64,000 bases of DNA from Alkalihalobacillus sp. LMS39. Its GTDB lineage: Bacteria; Bacillota; Bacilli; Bacillales; Bacillaceae_F. The position numbers were made by a program, and so were the translations under genes. This document shows positions 35,834 to 46,657 of this stretch, piece by piece. The notes below the pieces were generated by a model. That model had not been told where the DNA came from and ran no database searches. It saw only the letters and a list, made by a program, of their open reading frames with translations. Numbering within the stretch: the first letter of the stretch is position 1; every line of letters starts with the position of its first letter. The stretch spans positions 1,488,001-1,552,000 of the forward strand of contig NZ_CP093300.1 in assembly GCF_022812285.1 (NCBI RefSeq). The letters run 5' to 3'.

Positions 35834-35897
35834 AGAAAATGAGATATGGGATGTTTGTGCATAGCAATGACATCTTCGGAAACGCTCTCGTTTTTTC

Positions 35898-36710
35898 TTA
35901 TTTTTGACATGTAGGGCAATAAAAGCATTTTTTCGAGGATAACTCTGTGCGAACAATAGGTGTGGAGCAACGGAAGCAAGGTGCACCCTCGTGGTCATAT
36001 ACTGCAGCTTGTTTTACAAAAGACCCTGTTAGTGTGTCGGTTTCATAAAGCGGGTGATCCATGTATCCACCAAATTGAACCGCTTTTTGTAAAACGGTTT
36101 TAATACTATGATATAGTGTTAACTTTTCGGACTCCATTAACGTGTTGACAGTTCTGGATGGCAGTAGTTTAGCATCAAATAATATTTCATCAGAATAAAA
36201 GTTTCCAATGCCAGATAAAAATTGTTGATTGACGAGTAGCGTTTTTAAAAGACTCCGTTTTTTTTCGAGTTTCGAGTGGAAGTCTGCTTGAGTAAAAGCA
36301 GGGTGCAGCGGTTCAGGCCCTAGCTTATTTACGATCTCTTCACATTCCTTTATCGATAAAAGATGCAAATAGCCTAAGCGTAATCCAATAAAATATAACG
36401 ACGTTGAATTCCCGAATGTAAGAATGATTTGCTTTGTTCGATTTGGACTTTCTCCGTTTTGACTAACGAACATCCAGCCACCGAGCATGAGGTGCAATAA
36501 TAAAACATGTCCAGATTGAAGATGGAATAATAAATATTTCGCTCTACGTTCAATTGACGTGATATTGTTTCCTACCACGATTTGCTGAAATTGTGCAGGC
36601 GCGAGATTCACTGACTTTGCACGATTAATCTCGATGGCTGTGATTGGCGATGTTGTAATAAAAGGAGTAAGTAATTTTTTGTATGTTTCCATTTCCGGTA
36701 ATTCAGGCAT
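35898..36710 (-). CDS. mutM: Formamidopyrimidine-DNA glycosylase family repair enzyme
   Basis: Removes oxidised purines and nicks the AP site; 270 aa. The mature N-terminus PELPEMET provides the catalytic Pro and Glu (the usual Val before Glu is Met here), Lys in ERRAKYLLFHL is kept, and the H2TH part reads LLVNQQFLSGIGNFYSDEIL. A C-terminal zinc finger has CFRC and CFYCPTC. It could be a Fpg paralogue with Nei-like specificity rather than the main MutM. Upstream AGGGAGACC serves as ribosome site. No polA or coaE neighbour, unlike many mutM loci. Confidence 0.85.
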   Translation of the reverse strand: MPELPEMETYKKLLTPFITTSPITAIEINRAKSVNLAPAQFQQIVVGNNITSIERRAKYLLFHLQSGHVLLLHLMLGGWMFVSQNGESPNRTKQIILTFGNSTSLYFIGLRLGYLHLLSIKECEEIVNKLGPEPLHPAFTQADFHSKLEKKRSLLKTLLVNQQFLSGIGNFYSDEILFDAKLLPSRTVNTLMESEKLTLYHSIKTVLQKAVQFGGYMDHPLYETDTLTGSFVKQAAVYDHEGAPCFRCSTPIVRTELSSKKCFYCPTCQK

Positions 36711-36812
36711 GGTCTCCCTCCTTTTAGGATAGTTTGCGCAAAATATGGATGTGTATGTTTATGTATTGAAATCTATGGCAAGGATGGGAAGGAGGAAAGG
36801 GAGGAGAAAGAT

Positions 36813-37316
36813 GTGAATGTAGAAAAAATTATTTTTAAACATCCGATAACATCGTTTTTCTTAGCCATTGCTTTCATTCTAGTTACGACATGGGTAAGTT
36901 ATACATTAATCATGAAAGAAACATTACAAACAAATTGGAAAATGACAGTTGTAGAACAAGAGCGATATCAGACGGGAGAAGTGACCTCGGTTCAAATTTT
37001 TCTTCATGACCAATGGGACGAGGCGCTTACAAATGCGAATGTGTCTCTAACCTTTGATATGCCTGAGATGGTTCACCATTTAACAAAACCGATGCATCAT
37101 GTCGAAGATGGGTTATACGAGGCAGAAGTTATTTTTTCGATGCCAGGAACTTGGATAGGGCAGGTCGAAGTGTCAGATAATAGCAATCGGTATGTAAATC
37201 AATTTCTTGTAAAGGTAGAGGGTGACGTGATGCCAGAAAGTCGCCGTGACCCAAAAGACGAATTTGACTTTAGTCAGCCGATTCCAAATTGGCTCTTGCA
37301 AGAAGTGAATCAGTAG
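36813..37316 (+). CDS. FixH/YtkA-like membrane-anchored protein
   Basis: A 167-aa protein with one N-terminal membrane helix (about 13-33) and an extracellular beta domain of the FixH/YtkA type. The domain reads like an auxiliary protein domain (VQIFLHDQWDEALTNANVSL; MPEMVHHLTKPMHHVEDGLYEAEV; MPGTWIGQVEV), and its His/Met-rich stretch could bind copper. The GTG start follows GGGAGGAGAAAG. It stands alone between a DNA glycosylase and repeats, so no partner is suggested. Confidence 0.75.
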   Translation: MNVEKIIFKHPITSFFLAIAFILVTTWVSYTLIMKETLQTNWKMTVVEQERYQTGEVTSVQIFLHDQWDEALTNANVSLTFDMPEMVHHLTKPMHHVEDGLYEAEVIFSMPGTWIGQVEVSDNSNRYVNQFLVKVEGDVMPESRRDPKDEFDFSQPIPNWLLQEVNQ

Positions 37317-37329
37317 CAATAAGAAATCT

Positions 37330-37375
37330 AAGGTGTTTAAAAAAGGAATGATTTCCTTTTTTAAACACCTTTTTT
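37330..37375 (+). terminator. Terminator after the FixH-like gene
   Basis: A 19-bp near-perfect stem (AAGGTGTTTAAAAAAGGAA with its complement) ends in a T-run. Confidence 0.9.
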
Positions 37376-37378
37376 GAA

Positions 37379-37438
37379 AAGATAAAAATTTTGGTGTAGC
37401 AGTGAAGCTTTGAAAGAAAAGACGCTCCGCGTTTTTCT
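37379..37438 (+). repeat. Family B repeat, internally deleted copy
   Basis: The B head (ATTTTGGTGTAGCAGTGAAG) is joined directly to the B tail (AAAGACGCTCCGCGTTTTTC) at TTGAAAG, a short word present at both break points of the full copy. It lies in tandem with the full copy that follows. Confidence 0.8.
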
Positions 37439-37440
37439 TA

Positions 37441-37618
37441 AAAGATAAGAAAGTATAAAAATTTTGGTATAGTAACGAAGCTGTGAAAGCTTATTCTAGA
37501 AGAGCGAAGGCTGCGCACCTGCGCGTTTCACCCCAAGAAAAGCACTTGTGGTTCACTGTAAAAAGCGGGCAGGGCTCCGCACTTCGCTTGAAAGAAAAGA
37601 CGCTCCGCGTTTTTCTTA
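37441..37618 (+). repeat. Family B repeat, full copy B2
   Basis: Nearly identical to B1 at 23091. The middle hairpin reads CCCCAAG/CTTGTGG here, so one pair of B1 is lost. With the deleted copy it fills the 401-bp gap before pgcA; no gene seen. Confidence 0.9.
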
Positions 37619-37717
37619 TTAATTAAACTAGTGATTAACACAAAAACTCTATTCTTTTTTTGCTAAAAAACCTTTATTATAGTAAATATAGGTAGAGAGA
37701 TTTTAAAGGAGGCCACT

Positions 37718-39454
37718 ATGGACTGGAGAAAAGAGTATGATAAGTGGAAATCAAATTATGCATTAGATCAAGAACTAAAAGCAGCTTTACAAAAACTCGA
37801 AGGAAATGAAGTTGCGCTTGAAGACTGCTTTTATAAAAACTTAGAGTTTGGAACAGGTGGTATGAGAGGTGAAATCGGACCTGGGCCAAATCGAATGAAC
37901 ACGTATACAATTAGAAAAGCAGCAGAAGGATTAGCTCGCTATATTGAAGGATTTGGAGAAGAAGCAAAGAAAAAAGGCGTTGTCATCGCCTATGATTCTA
38001 GACATAAGTCTCCTGAGTTTGCGTTAGAAGCGGCATTAACGTTAGGAAACCATGGGATCCAAACATACATATTCCAAGAGTTGCGACCTACTCCGGAGCT
38101 TTCTTTTGCTGTGCGCCATCTACAAGCATATGCAGGTATCGTTATTACAGCAAGCCATAATCCGCCTGAATACAATGGTTTTAAAGTGTATGGTCCAGAT
38201 GGATGTCAGTTGCCACCAGGACCAGCGGATGCTTTAGTGGAAAAAGTAAATGAAGTAGAAGATGAGTTAGCGATTGAAGTAGGAAATGAAAATGAATTAA
38301 AAGCATCACAGCTATTAAAAGTTATCGGTGAAGAAGTGGATTTTGCTTATAATACAGAATTACAAACGATCATTGTCAACCCGGAATTGGTTCAAGAAAA
38401 TGGAAAAGATGTTTCGATTGTTTTCACACCACTTCATGGAACGGCGAATATCCCAGTCAAGCGGATTTTTGAAACAACAGGGTTCACAAATGTAGAGATT
38501 GTGAAAGAACAAGAACTACCGGATCCTAATTTTTCAACGGTATCCTCACCTAATCCAGAAGAACATGCAGCGTTTGCCCTTGCTATTCAACTTGGAAAGC
38601 GAACTCAAGCTGATGTTTTAATCGCAACCGATCCTGATGCAGACAGAGTCGGTGTGGCGACGAAAAATCATGACGGTGAATATCAAGTGCTAACAGGGAA
38701 CCAAACAGGAGCACTCATGCTTGACTATATTCTCTCTCAAAAGAAAGAACAAGGAGTTCTTCCTTCAAATGGAGTCGTCTTAAAGACAATCGTTACATCT
38801 GATATTGGCCGTTCGATTGCCCAACATTATGGGATAGAGTGCGTGGATACGTTGACAGGCTTTAAATTTATCGGTGAAAAAATAAATGAGTACAAGGTTG
38901 AGAATAGCAAAACTTTCTTATTTGGCTATGAAGAAAGCTATGGTTACCTCATTGGTGATTTTGTTCGTGATAAAGATGCTGTTCAAGCGTGTTTAATGGC
39001 AGCTGAAATAACCGCGTATTATAAGCAACGTGGTATGACTTTATATGATGGTTTGCTTGAAGTGTTTGAAAAGTATGGATTTTATCAAGAAGGCTTACAA
39101 TCGTTAACATTAAAAGGAAAAGCGGGTGTGGAAAAAATTCAGTCGATTTTAGCTCATTTCCGCTCAAATCCGATTACGTCTATTGCCGGACAAAAAGTAA
39201 CGTTTGCAGAAGACTTTTTAAGCAGTGAGCGATTATATTTGGACACAAATCAAAAGGAAATAATCGATTTACCTGTTTCGAACGTATTAAAATATACATT
39301 AGTAGATGGTACATGGGTTTGTATGAGACCATCAGGAACAGAACCGAAAATTAAGTTTTACTTTAGTGTAAAACGAGATACATTAATTGAGAGCCAATCA
39401 TGGCTTGAAACAGTCAAGCAAGAGTTAATGAAACAAGTCAATGAACTTCTTTAA
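37718..39454 (+). CDS. pgcA: Alpha-phosphoglucomutase
   Basis: Interconverts glucose-1-P and glucose-6-P; 578 aa, close to B. subtilis PgcA. The phosphoserine is Ser146 in [14 protein letters not shown], the metal loop is DPDADRVGV, the sugar-binding loop is GYEESYGYL, and the phosphate-binding loop is [24 protein letters not shown] precedes the ATG. It links glycogen (glgC, glgP) and maltodextrin breakdown to glycolysis and to UDP-glucose for wall polymers. Single gene with a strong terminator. Confidence 0.96.
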   Translation: MDWRKEYDKWKSNYALDQELKAALQKLEGNEVALEDCFYKNLEFGTGGMRGEIGPGPNRMNTYTIRKAAEGLARYIEGFGEEAKKKGVVIAYDSRHKSPEFALEAALTLGNHGIQTYIFQELRPTPELSFAVRHLQAYAGIVITASHNPPEYNGFKVYGPDGCQLPPGPADALVEKVNEVEDELAIEVGNENELKASQLLKVIGEEVDFAYNTELQTIIVNPELVQENGKDVSIVFTPLHGTANIPVKRIFETTGFTNVEIVKEQELPDPNFSTVSSPNPEEHAAFALAIQLGKRTQADVLIATDPDADRVGVATKNHDGEYQVLTGNQTGALMLDYILSQKKEQGVLPSNGVVLKTIVTSDIGRSIAQHYGIECVDTLTGFKFIGEKINEYKVENSKTFLFGYEESYGYLIGDFVRDKDAVQACLMAAEITAYYKQRGMTLYDGLLEVFEKYGFYQEGLQSLTLKGKAGVEKIQSILAHFRSNPITSIAGQKVTFAEDFLSSERLYLDTNQKEIIDLPVSNVLKYTLVDGTWVCMRPSGTEPKIKFYFSVKRDTLIESQSWLETVKQELMKQVNELL

Positions 39455-39470
39455 CTTGTAGATGCTTCAA

Positions 39471-39519
39471 GAATCCCCACAAAGGCGAAACAAAGCCTTT
39501 GTGGGGATTCCTTTTTTTT
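39471..39519 (+). terminator. pgcA terminator
   Basis: GAATCCCCACAAAGG pairs perfectly with CCTTTGTGGGGATTC, followed by eight T's. Confidence 0.95.
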
Positions 39520-39740
39520 GAAAAAACATAGCTTATAAGTACTGTGAGTATCGCACGGCTGGCGATGATGGATTTTGTAGCCTTTTGTTGACTATATAGA
39601 ACGTTTGAACCGAGTTGCTGAATATTGTGATAACACTGTTGACACGTTGTCCTATCCATACTAGTCTAAAGGCAAATCATAGAGTAAAGAAAAGTTGAGT
39701 TTCTAAAATGAGTTGGACTAGGAGAAAAATATGGAGAGTT

Positions 39741-39758
39741 TCGAAAGCGCTTTAGTAT
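39741..39758 (+). promoter_or_regulatory. cre-like palindrome upstream of the laminarinase
   Basis: TCGAAAGCGCTTTAGT contains the 10-bp palindrome AAAGCGCTTT, partly matching the CcpA cre pattern. It lies 33-48 bp before the ATG, where binding would block transcription. The match at the outer positions is poor, so this is tentative. The rest of 39520-39788 shows no gene. Confidence 0.4.
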
Positions 39759-39761
39759 TAG

Positions 39762-42875
<3,114 letters not shown>

Positions 42876-42880
42876 GGGCA

Positions 42881-42913
42881 AAATCGAGCTTAGGGAAAAA
42901 CTAAGCTCGATTT
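42881..42913 (+). terminator. Laminarinase terminator
   Basis: AAATCGAGCTTAG pairs perfectly with CTAAGCTCGATTT across a 7-nt loop. Confidence 0.85.
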
Positions 42914-42927
42914 GTTTGTTAGAAAAA

Positions 42928-42980
42928 TAAATCAACTTTTTTTGATTTAATACTTGCACTTTGGGAAAAACAGGTATAAT
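42928..42980 (+). promoter_or_regulatory. arsR promoter with ArsR operator
   Basis: TAAATCAA (42928-42935) and TTGATTTA (42942-42949) form an inverted repeat with a 6-nt spacer. It lies just before a promoter with -35 near CTTGCA (42953-42958) and a perfect -10 TATAAT (42975-42980). The same half-site and spacer recur twice before arsI. Confidence 0.8.
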
Positions 42981-43014
42981 ATAACAAGTAAGAAAAACAA
43001 ATGAGGTGGTTTAC

Positions 43015-43338
43015 TTGTTAAAATCGATTCCGCTTATTGACCTCTCAAAAGAACAACAAGATTTTTCTTTCTATGAAAAGAAATTTAAAGCATTAGCAGA
43101 TACAAGACGTCTTCAAATTATGAATGTTCTTAGTTTGCAAGGGCAAGTATGTGTTTGTGATTTGAGTGAAATGTTTGATATGCCTCAATCTAAAATATCA
43201 TACCATCTAAAGCAGCTATTAGATGCAGAACTAATAAAAAAAGAAACAAAAGGAACTTGGAGTTATTATGAGTTAAATGATACCCAAGTGAACCACTTAC
43301 TATCTGAAGAATTGTGTTGTTTGTTTCGTCAGAAATAA
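43015..43338 (+). CDS. arsR: ArsR-family arsenic-sensing repressor
   Basis: Small winged-helix repressor of about 107 aa. The alpha3 metal-site motif VCVCDLSEMF has the two cysteines of arsenite-sensing ArsR proteins, and the recognition helix SKISYHLKQLLDAELI follows. The ending also has ELCCLF, a further cysteine pair. The start is taken as TTG 43015 because GAGGTGG, which would include the in-frame GTG at 43006, is the ribosome site. A perfect GTCAGAAA/TTTCTGAC hairpin overlaps the stop codon. It is the first gene of an ars unit. Confidence 0.9.
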   Translation: MLKSIPLIDLSKEQQDFSFYEKKFKALADTRRLQIMNVLSLQGQVCVCDLSEMFDMPQSKISYHLKQLLDAELIKKETKGTWSYYELNDTQVNHLLSEELCCLFRQK

Positions 43339-43360
43339 CTTTCTGACGTTCATTTATACA

Positions 43361-43407
43361 TAATAAATCAAATTTTATTGATTTATTAATCAAAAATAAT
43401 TGATTAA
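43361..43407 (+). promoter_or_regulatory. Two overlapping ArsR-type operators before arsI
   Basis: TAATAAATCAA (43361-43371) with TTGATTTATTA (43378-43388) is a perfect 11-bp inverted repeat. TTAATCAA (43386-43393) with TTGATTAA (43400-43407) is a perfect 8-bp one. Both have a 6-nt spacer, as at the arsR promoter. They leave only 14 bp before the arsI ATG, so ArsR bound here would act as a roadblock or control a second promoter. Confidence 0.8.
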
Positions 43408-43421
43408 AGGAGCGATTATGA

Positions 43422-43826
43422 ATGAATGTACATGTTGGTCTAAACGTAACAAATGTAGAGGAGTCTATTCGGTTTTACTCAATTTTATTTGGAGAGGAGC
43501 CAGTGAAAATAAAAGAAGATTATGCAAAATTTCTAATTAATGATTTACACTTGAATTTCACGTTAAATGCCAAAGACAGTGTTTCTGGTAATCAAGTCGG
43601 GCACTTTGGAATTCAAGTAGATACCCCAGAAGAAATTGAACAACAAAAAGACAGAATGAAACAAGCGAAACTAGCTATGTTTTCCGAAGAAAACACCGTT
43701 TGTTGTTATGCGAGACAAGATAAGTTTTGGATCACCGATCCTGATGGGAATGAATGGGAATTCTTCTATACATGGGAAGATGTTGAGCAATCAAAAGAAA
43801 GCACAACAGGTGACTGTTGTCTATAA
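43422..43826 (+). CDS. arsI: ArsI-type organoarsenical C-As lyase (CadI-like VOC protein)
   Basis: Vicinal-oxygen-chelate dioxygenase of 134 aa that would demethylate trivalent methylarsenite and other organoarsenicals. It has the vicinal cysteine pair Cys94-Cys95 (ENTVCCYARQDKFW) that binds As(III), and candidate Fe ligands His4, His64 (VGHFGIQ) and Glu113 (GNEWEFF). It ends in DCCL, a second cysteine pair. AAAGGAGCG precedes the ATG. The context (arsR and three ArsR operators) supports arsenic rather than cadmium as inducer. Confidence 0.88.
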   Translation: MNVHVGLNVTNVEESIRFYSILFGEEPVKIKEDYAKFLINDLHLNFTLNAKDSVSGNQVGHFGIQVDTPEEIEQQKDRMKQAKLAMFSEENTVCCYARQDKFWITDPDGNEWEFFYTWEDVEQSKESTTGDCCL

Positions 43827-43839
43827 AAGGAGAATGAAA

Positions 43840-44019
43840 ATGAGAAACGAACTATTTTATCATGCCCAGCGGCAATATAAACAGAATGAAATCTACCAAC
43901 AATTTAAAGAAGCAAATTACCGTAGTAGGCCTAAAACGAAAAGGTGGAGTATGTGGTTGTTCTTAAAATCTAAGAAAACAAAAGTCCAACCAATGAATCC
44001 ATGTTGTCAACTAGCATAA
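43840..44019 (+). CDS. Small ars-linked protein with C-terminal Cys pair
   Basis: A 59-aa basic protein read from ATG 43840, which follows AAAAGGAGAATG 13 nt after the arsI stop. It has a hydrophilic N-half (YHAQRQYKQNEIYQQFKEAN), a short WSMWLFL patch and ends NPCCQLA. I do not recognise a family. The paired Cys near its end, like those of ArsR and ArsI here, could bind As(III). It shares the operon terminator, so it is very likely the third gene of the ars unit. Confidence 0.6.
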   Translation: MRNELFYHAQRQYKQNEIYQQFKEANYRSRPKTKRWSMWLFLKSKKTKVQPMNPCCQLA

Positions 44020-44022
44020 CAC

Positions 44023-44057
44023 GAAAAAGAGCAACGATTCTAGCGTTGCTCTTTTTC
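44023..44057 (+). terminator. ars operon terminator
   Basis: GAAAAAGAGCAACG pairs with CGTTGCTCTTTTTC. Confidence 0.9.
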
Positions 44058-44132
44058 TATTAACCACCTATAATGAAGTGTTAATGGTGAGATTTTTTGG
44101 GGTGACTGACACCCCCAGAAAGGAATGGCGGC

Positions 44133-44744
44133 ATGCTGAGACAAGGAAGTTTTCTTTATCAACTTTGTGAGTGGATCGTGAGGCTAGCCTATTTAAATTT
44201 GCTATGGGTATTTTTTTCGTTGCTAGGTCTTGTTATATTTGGAGTTATGCCAGCAACAGTAGCCACGTATACAGTCATACGAAAATGGCTTCGTGGTGAG
44301 GTGGATATTCCGATTCTTTCAACCTTTTTTCAAACGGTGAAACAAGAGTTTTTAAAAGCGAATGCATTTGGTTTTGTGTTAGGGACCATAGCTTTTATCA
44401 TCTATTTCGACTTTGTTTTATTGCAACAAGTGCAAGGTGCAATCCAGAGTTTTATTTTTGCTAGTTTACTAATTCTTGTATTACTCGTAAGTATCATGGG
44501 TGTTTTTCTTTTTCCCGTCTATGTTCATTATAAGTTTTCCTTTTTTCGATATTTTCAAAAAGCGGTGTTGTTCGGGTTCATTTCTCCTTTATATACGCTC
44601 ACTATTTTATTTAGCTTAGTCGCGGTTTATTATGTTTTTGCTTATATACCAGGTATCTTTATCTTTTTTGGAGCGAGTTTGCCGGCGTTTATCATTATGT
44701 TTCTTACACATCGAGTGTTTCTTAATGTTGAAAATCGAAAATAA
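44133..44744 (+). CDS. YesL/DUF624-family membrane protein
   Basis: A 203-aa integral membrane protein with about five helices. The N-terminal pattern NLLWVFFSLLGLVIFGVMPATVA is typical of the DUF624 (YesL) family, often found beside sugar ABC transporters in Bacillaceae. Here it is not in such an operon. AGAAAGGAATGGCG precedes the ATG. Function unknown. Confidence 0.8.
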   Translation: MLRQGSFLYQLCEWIVRLAYLNLLWVFFSLLGLVIFGVMPATVATYTVIRKWLRGEVDIPILSTFFQTVKQEFLKANAFGFVLGTIAFIIYFDFVLLQQVQGAIQSFIFASLLILVLLVSIMGVFLFPVYVHYKFSFFRYFQKAVLFGFISPLYTLTILFSLVAVYYVFAYIPGIFIFFGASLPAFIIMFLTHRVFLNVENRK

Positions 44745-44780
44745 CAACTAGAACATGATGAGTAACCCTTTGCCAAATCT

Positions 44781-44966
44781 ATCGGACATAGGTTCCGCTA
44801 TTCTAGAAAAAAGGGCAAAATATCCCCTCCATTCGGACATTTGTTCCGTTATTTTACTCTTGAATTAACTATAGACGCTGGAAATAAGGAAATAGCGGAA
44901 CAGGTGTCCGAAACAATTGGAAAAACGGCATAAATACGGAGAATAGTGGAACATATGTCCGAAACG
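44781..44966. repeat. Family C inverted multi-motif repeat, copy C1
   Basis: Two forward copies of a motif near TCGGACATNNGTTCCGYTATT (44781, 44832) are followed by two inverted copies (AATAGCGGAACANNTGTCCG; near 44890 and 44942). The CGGACAT cores are 51 bp apart in each arm. Motif 1 can pair with 4 and motif 2 with 3. Each motif is itself a partial dyad (CGGA...TCCG). Copy C2 at 58830 has the same geometry. No gene seen here. Confidence 0.85.
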
Positions 44967-45011
44967 AACAAAAAAAGCTTTACTATTTCTATTCTTCAAG
45001 GAGTTGGTTAA

Positions 45012-45443
45012 GTGCAGTTTCAATTATTAGGAGAAGAAACGAAAGTCGAAATCAATGTCTTTTCTCGTGAATACCCAAATAGTTCTGATTATTGGGATGG
45101 AAACTGGCTAATTGCGAATGTCAAAATTGATATTCCAGGGTATTCAGTTGATTTCGATGGGAGTGTAAGAACAGACGAAATTCAAGACTTTTATTCTGGC
45201 TTAAAGGCGATGGAACAGAATTTGTTGGGAAAAGCAACGTTGAAAACTATAGAAGATTTCATTCACTTTGAATGTGAAATAAATAAGTTAGGGCATATTC
45301 ATTGGTCTGGAGAGACTTGTTACCCAATCGGAAGCCGTGCTATTCTTCAATTTGAATTTGTCTCAGACCAAACGTATTTGCAACGATTACTTCAAGAATT
45401 AAAGCAGATGTTAGATGAATATCCGGTAGTAGGTCATCCGTAA
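45012..45443 (+). CDS. WapI-like immunity protein (orphan)
   Basis: A 143-aa cytoplasmic protein. The segment SREYPNSSDYWDGNWLIANVKI, an EIQDFYSGLKAMEQ helix and a beta-rich C-half resemble the WapI family of immunity proteins that neutralise polymorphic WapA tRNase toxins. No toxin gene is adjacent. The GTG start at 45012 follows CAAGGAGTTGG. It could protect against neighbours' toxins, or be a relic of a larger cluster. The family call is by motif recall only. Confidence 0.6.
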   Translation: MQFQLLGEETKVEINVFSREYPNSSDYWDGNWLIANVKIDIPGYSVDFDGSVRTDEIQDFYSGLKAMEQNLLGKATLKTIEDFIHFECEINKLGHIHWSGETCYPIGSRAILQFEFVSDQTYLQRLLQELKQMLDEYPVVGHP

Positions 45444-45479
45444 AAAAGCTTAAAGGGAAATTCCTTTAAGCTTTTTTTA
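45444..45479 (+). terminator. Terminator after the WapI-like gene
   Basis: AAAAAGCTTAAAGG pairs with CCTTTAAGCTTTTT. Confidence 0.9.
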
Positions 45480-45626
45480 CTACTATATAGTAAAACGTTT
45501 CCTCTTAACATTCTATTAATAATAACCTGCACAGTGTTTTACAATAGGCTAACAATTTCTCTATATTTAAGTGGTAACATTAAGGGTGGAGAAAAAGGAG
45601 AGTTCAAACTGAACAGGAGGAAGATT

Positions 45627-46484
45627 ATGACTATTGTTGATTTGCATTGTCATACAAGTATTTCAGATAACTCAATGGCCACACATGAAGTCATTCATTT
45701 GGCAAAACAAAAAGGAATTACACATTTAGCAATAACCGATCATGATACAACAAAGGGATTAGAAGAAGCGTCTATCATTGGTAAAGAAGTAGGAATAGAG
45801 ATTATTCCAGGCATTGAAATTTCAGCTTTTGACTTTAAACGGAACGTAAGGGCACATATATTAGGGTATTATATTCAGCCGAACCAAGCTGCGATTGAAG
45901 GACTATGTCATCCATTTATTGAAGCAAGACATGAAAACTCAAAGCAAATGGTCCAAAAAATAATCGAAGCAGGTTACGAGATTACGTGGGAACAAGTGTG
46001 TCAATATGCGGATACAGGAACAGGGGTGTACAAGCAACATATTATGCACGCGCTAATTGAGGCAGGGTATACAGATGAGATTTATAGTCCATTATACAAA
46101 ACCCTTTTTTCAAGAAGAACTCAAGACGGTCATCAAGGCAAAGCATATATACCGCTTCAATATATTGATGTGCTAGATGCAATTCGTGTGATTAAGGAAG
46201 CAGGCGGAGTACCTGTGATTGCACATCCTGGCCAGTTTAATAATTATGATGCAATTCCAGAGTGGGTGAATTATGGATTAGAAGGAATAGAAGTCTATCA
46301 TCCTGACCATACAACCCAAGATGAGGAGCATTGTAAGCAGCTAGCAGCTGCTTACAATCTAGTACAAACGGGCGGTTCAGATTTTCATGGCGAATATGGT
46401 CCTACAGAGTTGGGTAGTGAAAATCCTGGTCTAGAAAGTGTTGAAGCGTTAAAAAGAAAACGGGAGAGTGCGCATTCTTATTAA
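45627..46484 (+). CDS. PHP-domain phosphoesterase, possible PhnPP equivalent
   Basis: A 285-aa metal-dependent phosphoesterase. The four PHP motifs are present: DLHCHTSISDNS, ITDHDTT, the Glu/His region IPGIEISAF with VRAHILGYY, and VIAHPGQF...GGSDFHGEYG. It resembles the YciV/TrpH group, whose known members include exonucleases and 5'-3' RNases. It lies 173 bp before a C-P lyase operon that has no phnP, and PHP proteins (PhnPP) can open the ribose cyclic phosphate made by PhnJ. Its own terminator and the separate phn promoter mean that the link is positional. The ATG follows AACAGGAGGAAG. Confidence 0.8.
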   Translation: MTIVDLHCHTSISDNSMATHEVIHLAKQKGITHLAITDHDTTKGLEEASIIGKEVGIEIIPGIEISAFDFKRNVRAHILGYYIQPNQAAIEGLCHPFIEARHENSKQMVQKIIEAGYEITWEQVCQYADTGTGVYKQHIMHALIEAGYTDEIYSPLYKTLFSRRTQDGHQGKAYIPLQYIDVLDAIRVIKEAGGVPVIAHPGQFNNYDAIPEWVNYGLEGIEVYHPDHTTQDEEHCKQLAAAYNLVQTGGSDFHGEYGPTELGSENPGLESVEALKRKRESAHSY

Positions 46485-46518
46485 TGCTGTCCTATTATAC
46501 ATAAATAAATAATTAACA

Positions 46519-46563
46519 GGGATGTTATAAAGGTTAACACAGTCTTTATGAACATCCCTTTTT
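46519..46563 (+). terminator. Terminator between the PHP gene and phnG
   Basis: GGGATGTTATAAAG pairs with CTTTATGAACATCCC (one bulge), then TTTTT. Its T-run merges with the first PhoP hexamer. Confidence 0.85.
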
Positions 46564-46588
46564 ACATTGTATTTACATATCTCTTACA
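46561..46588 (+). promoter_or_regulatory. Candidate PhoP box of the phn operon
   Basis: TTTACA at 46561, TTTACA at 46572 and CTTACA at 46583 start exactly 11 bp apart, matching the PhoP direct-repeat pattern of B. subtilis. They lie 70-97 bp before the phnG start. This fits induction of phosphonate use by phosphate starvation. Confidence 0.75.
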
Positions 46589-46657
46589 AAAACAAAACCT
46601 TTTCTAAGTTGGCGACAAGTTATGATCGAACCAATGAAACAGAAAGGGGTTGAAACT

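Noticed and set aside
44781-44966. CRISPR-like array
   Set aside because: Only four motif copies, two of them inverted, with spacing that is constant but motifs that vary; no cas genes. It is better described as an inverted multi-site repeat.
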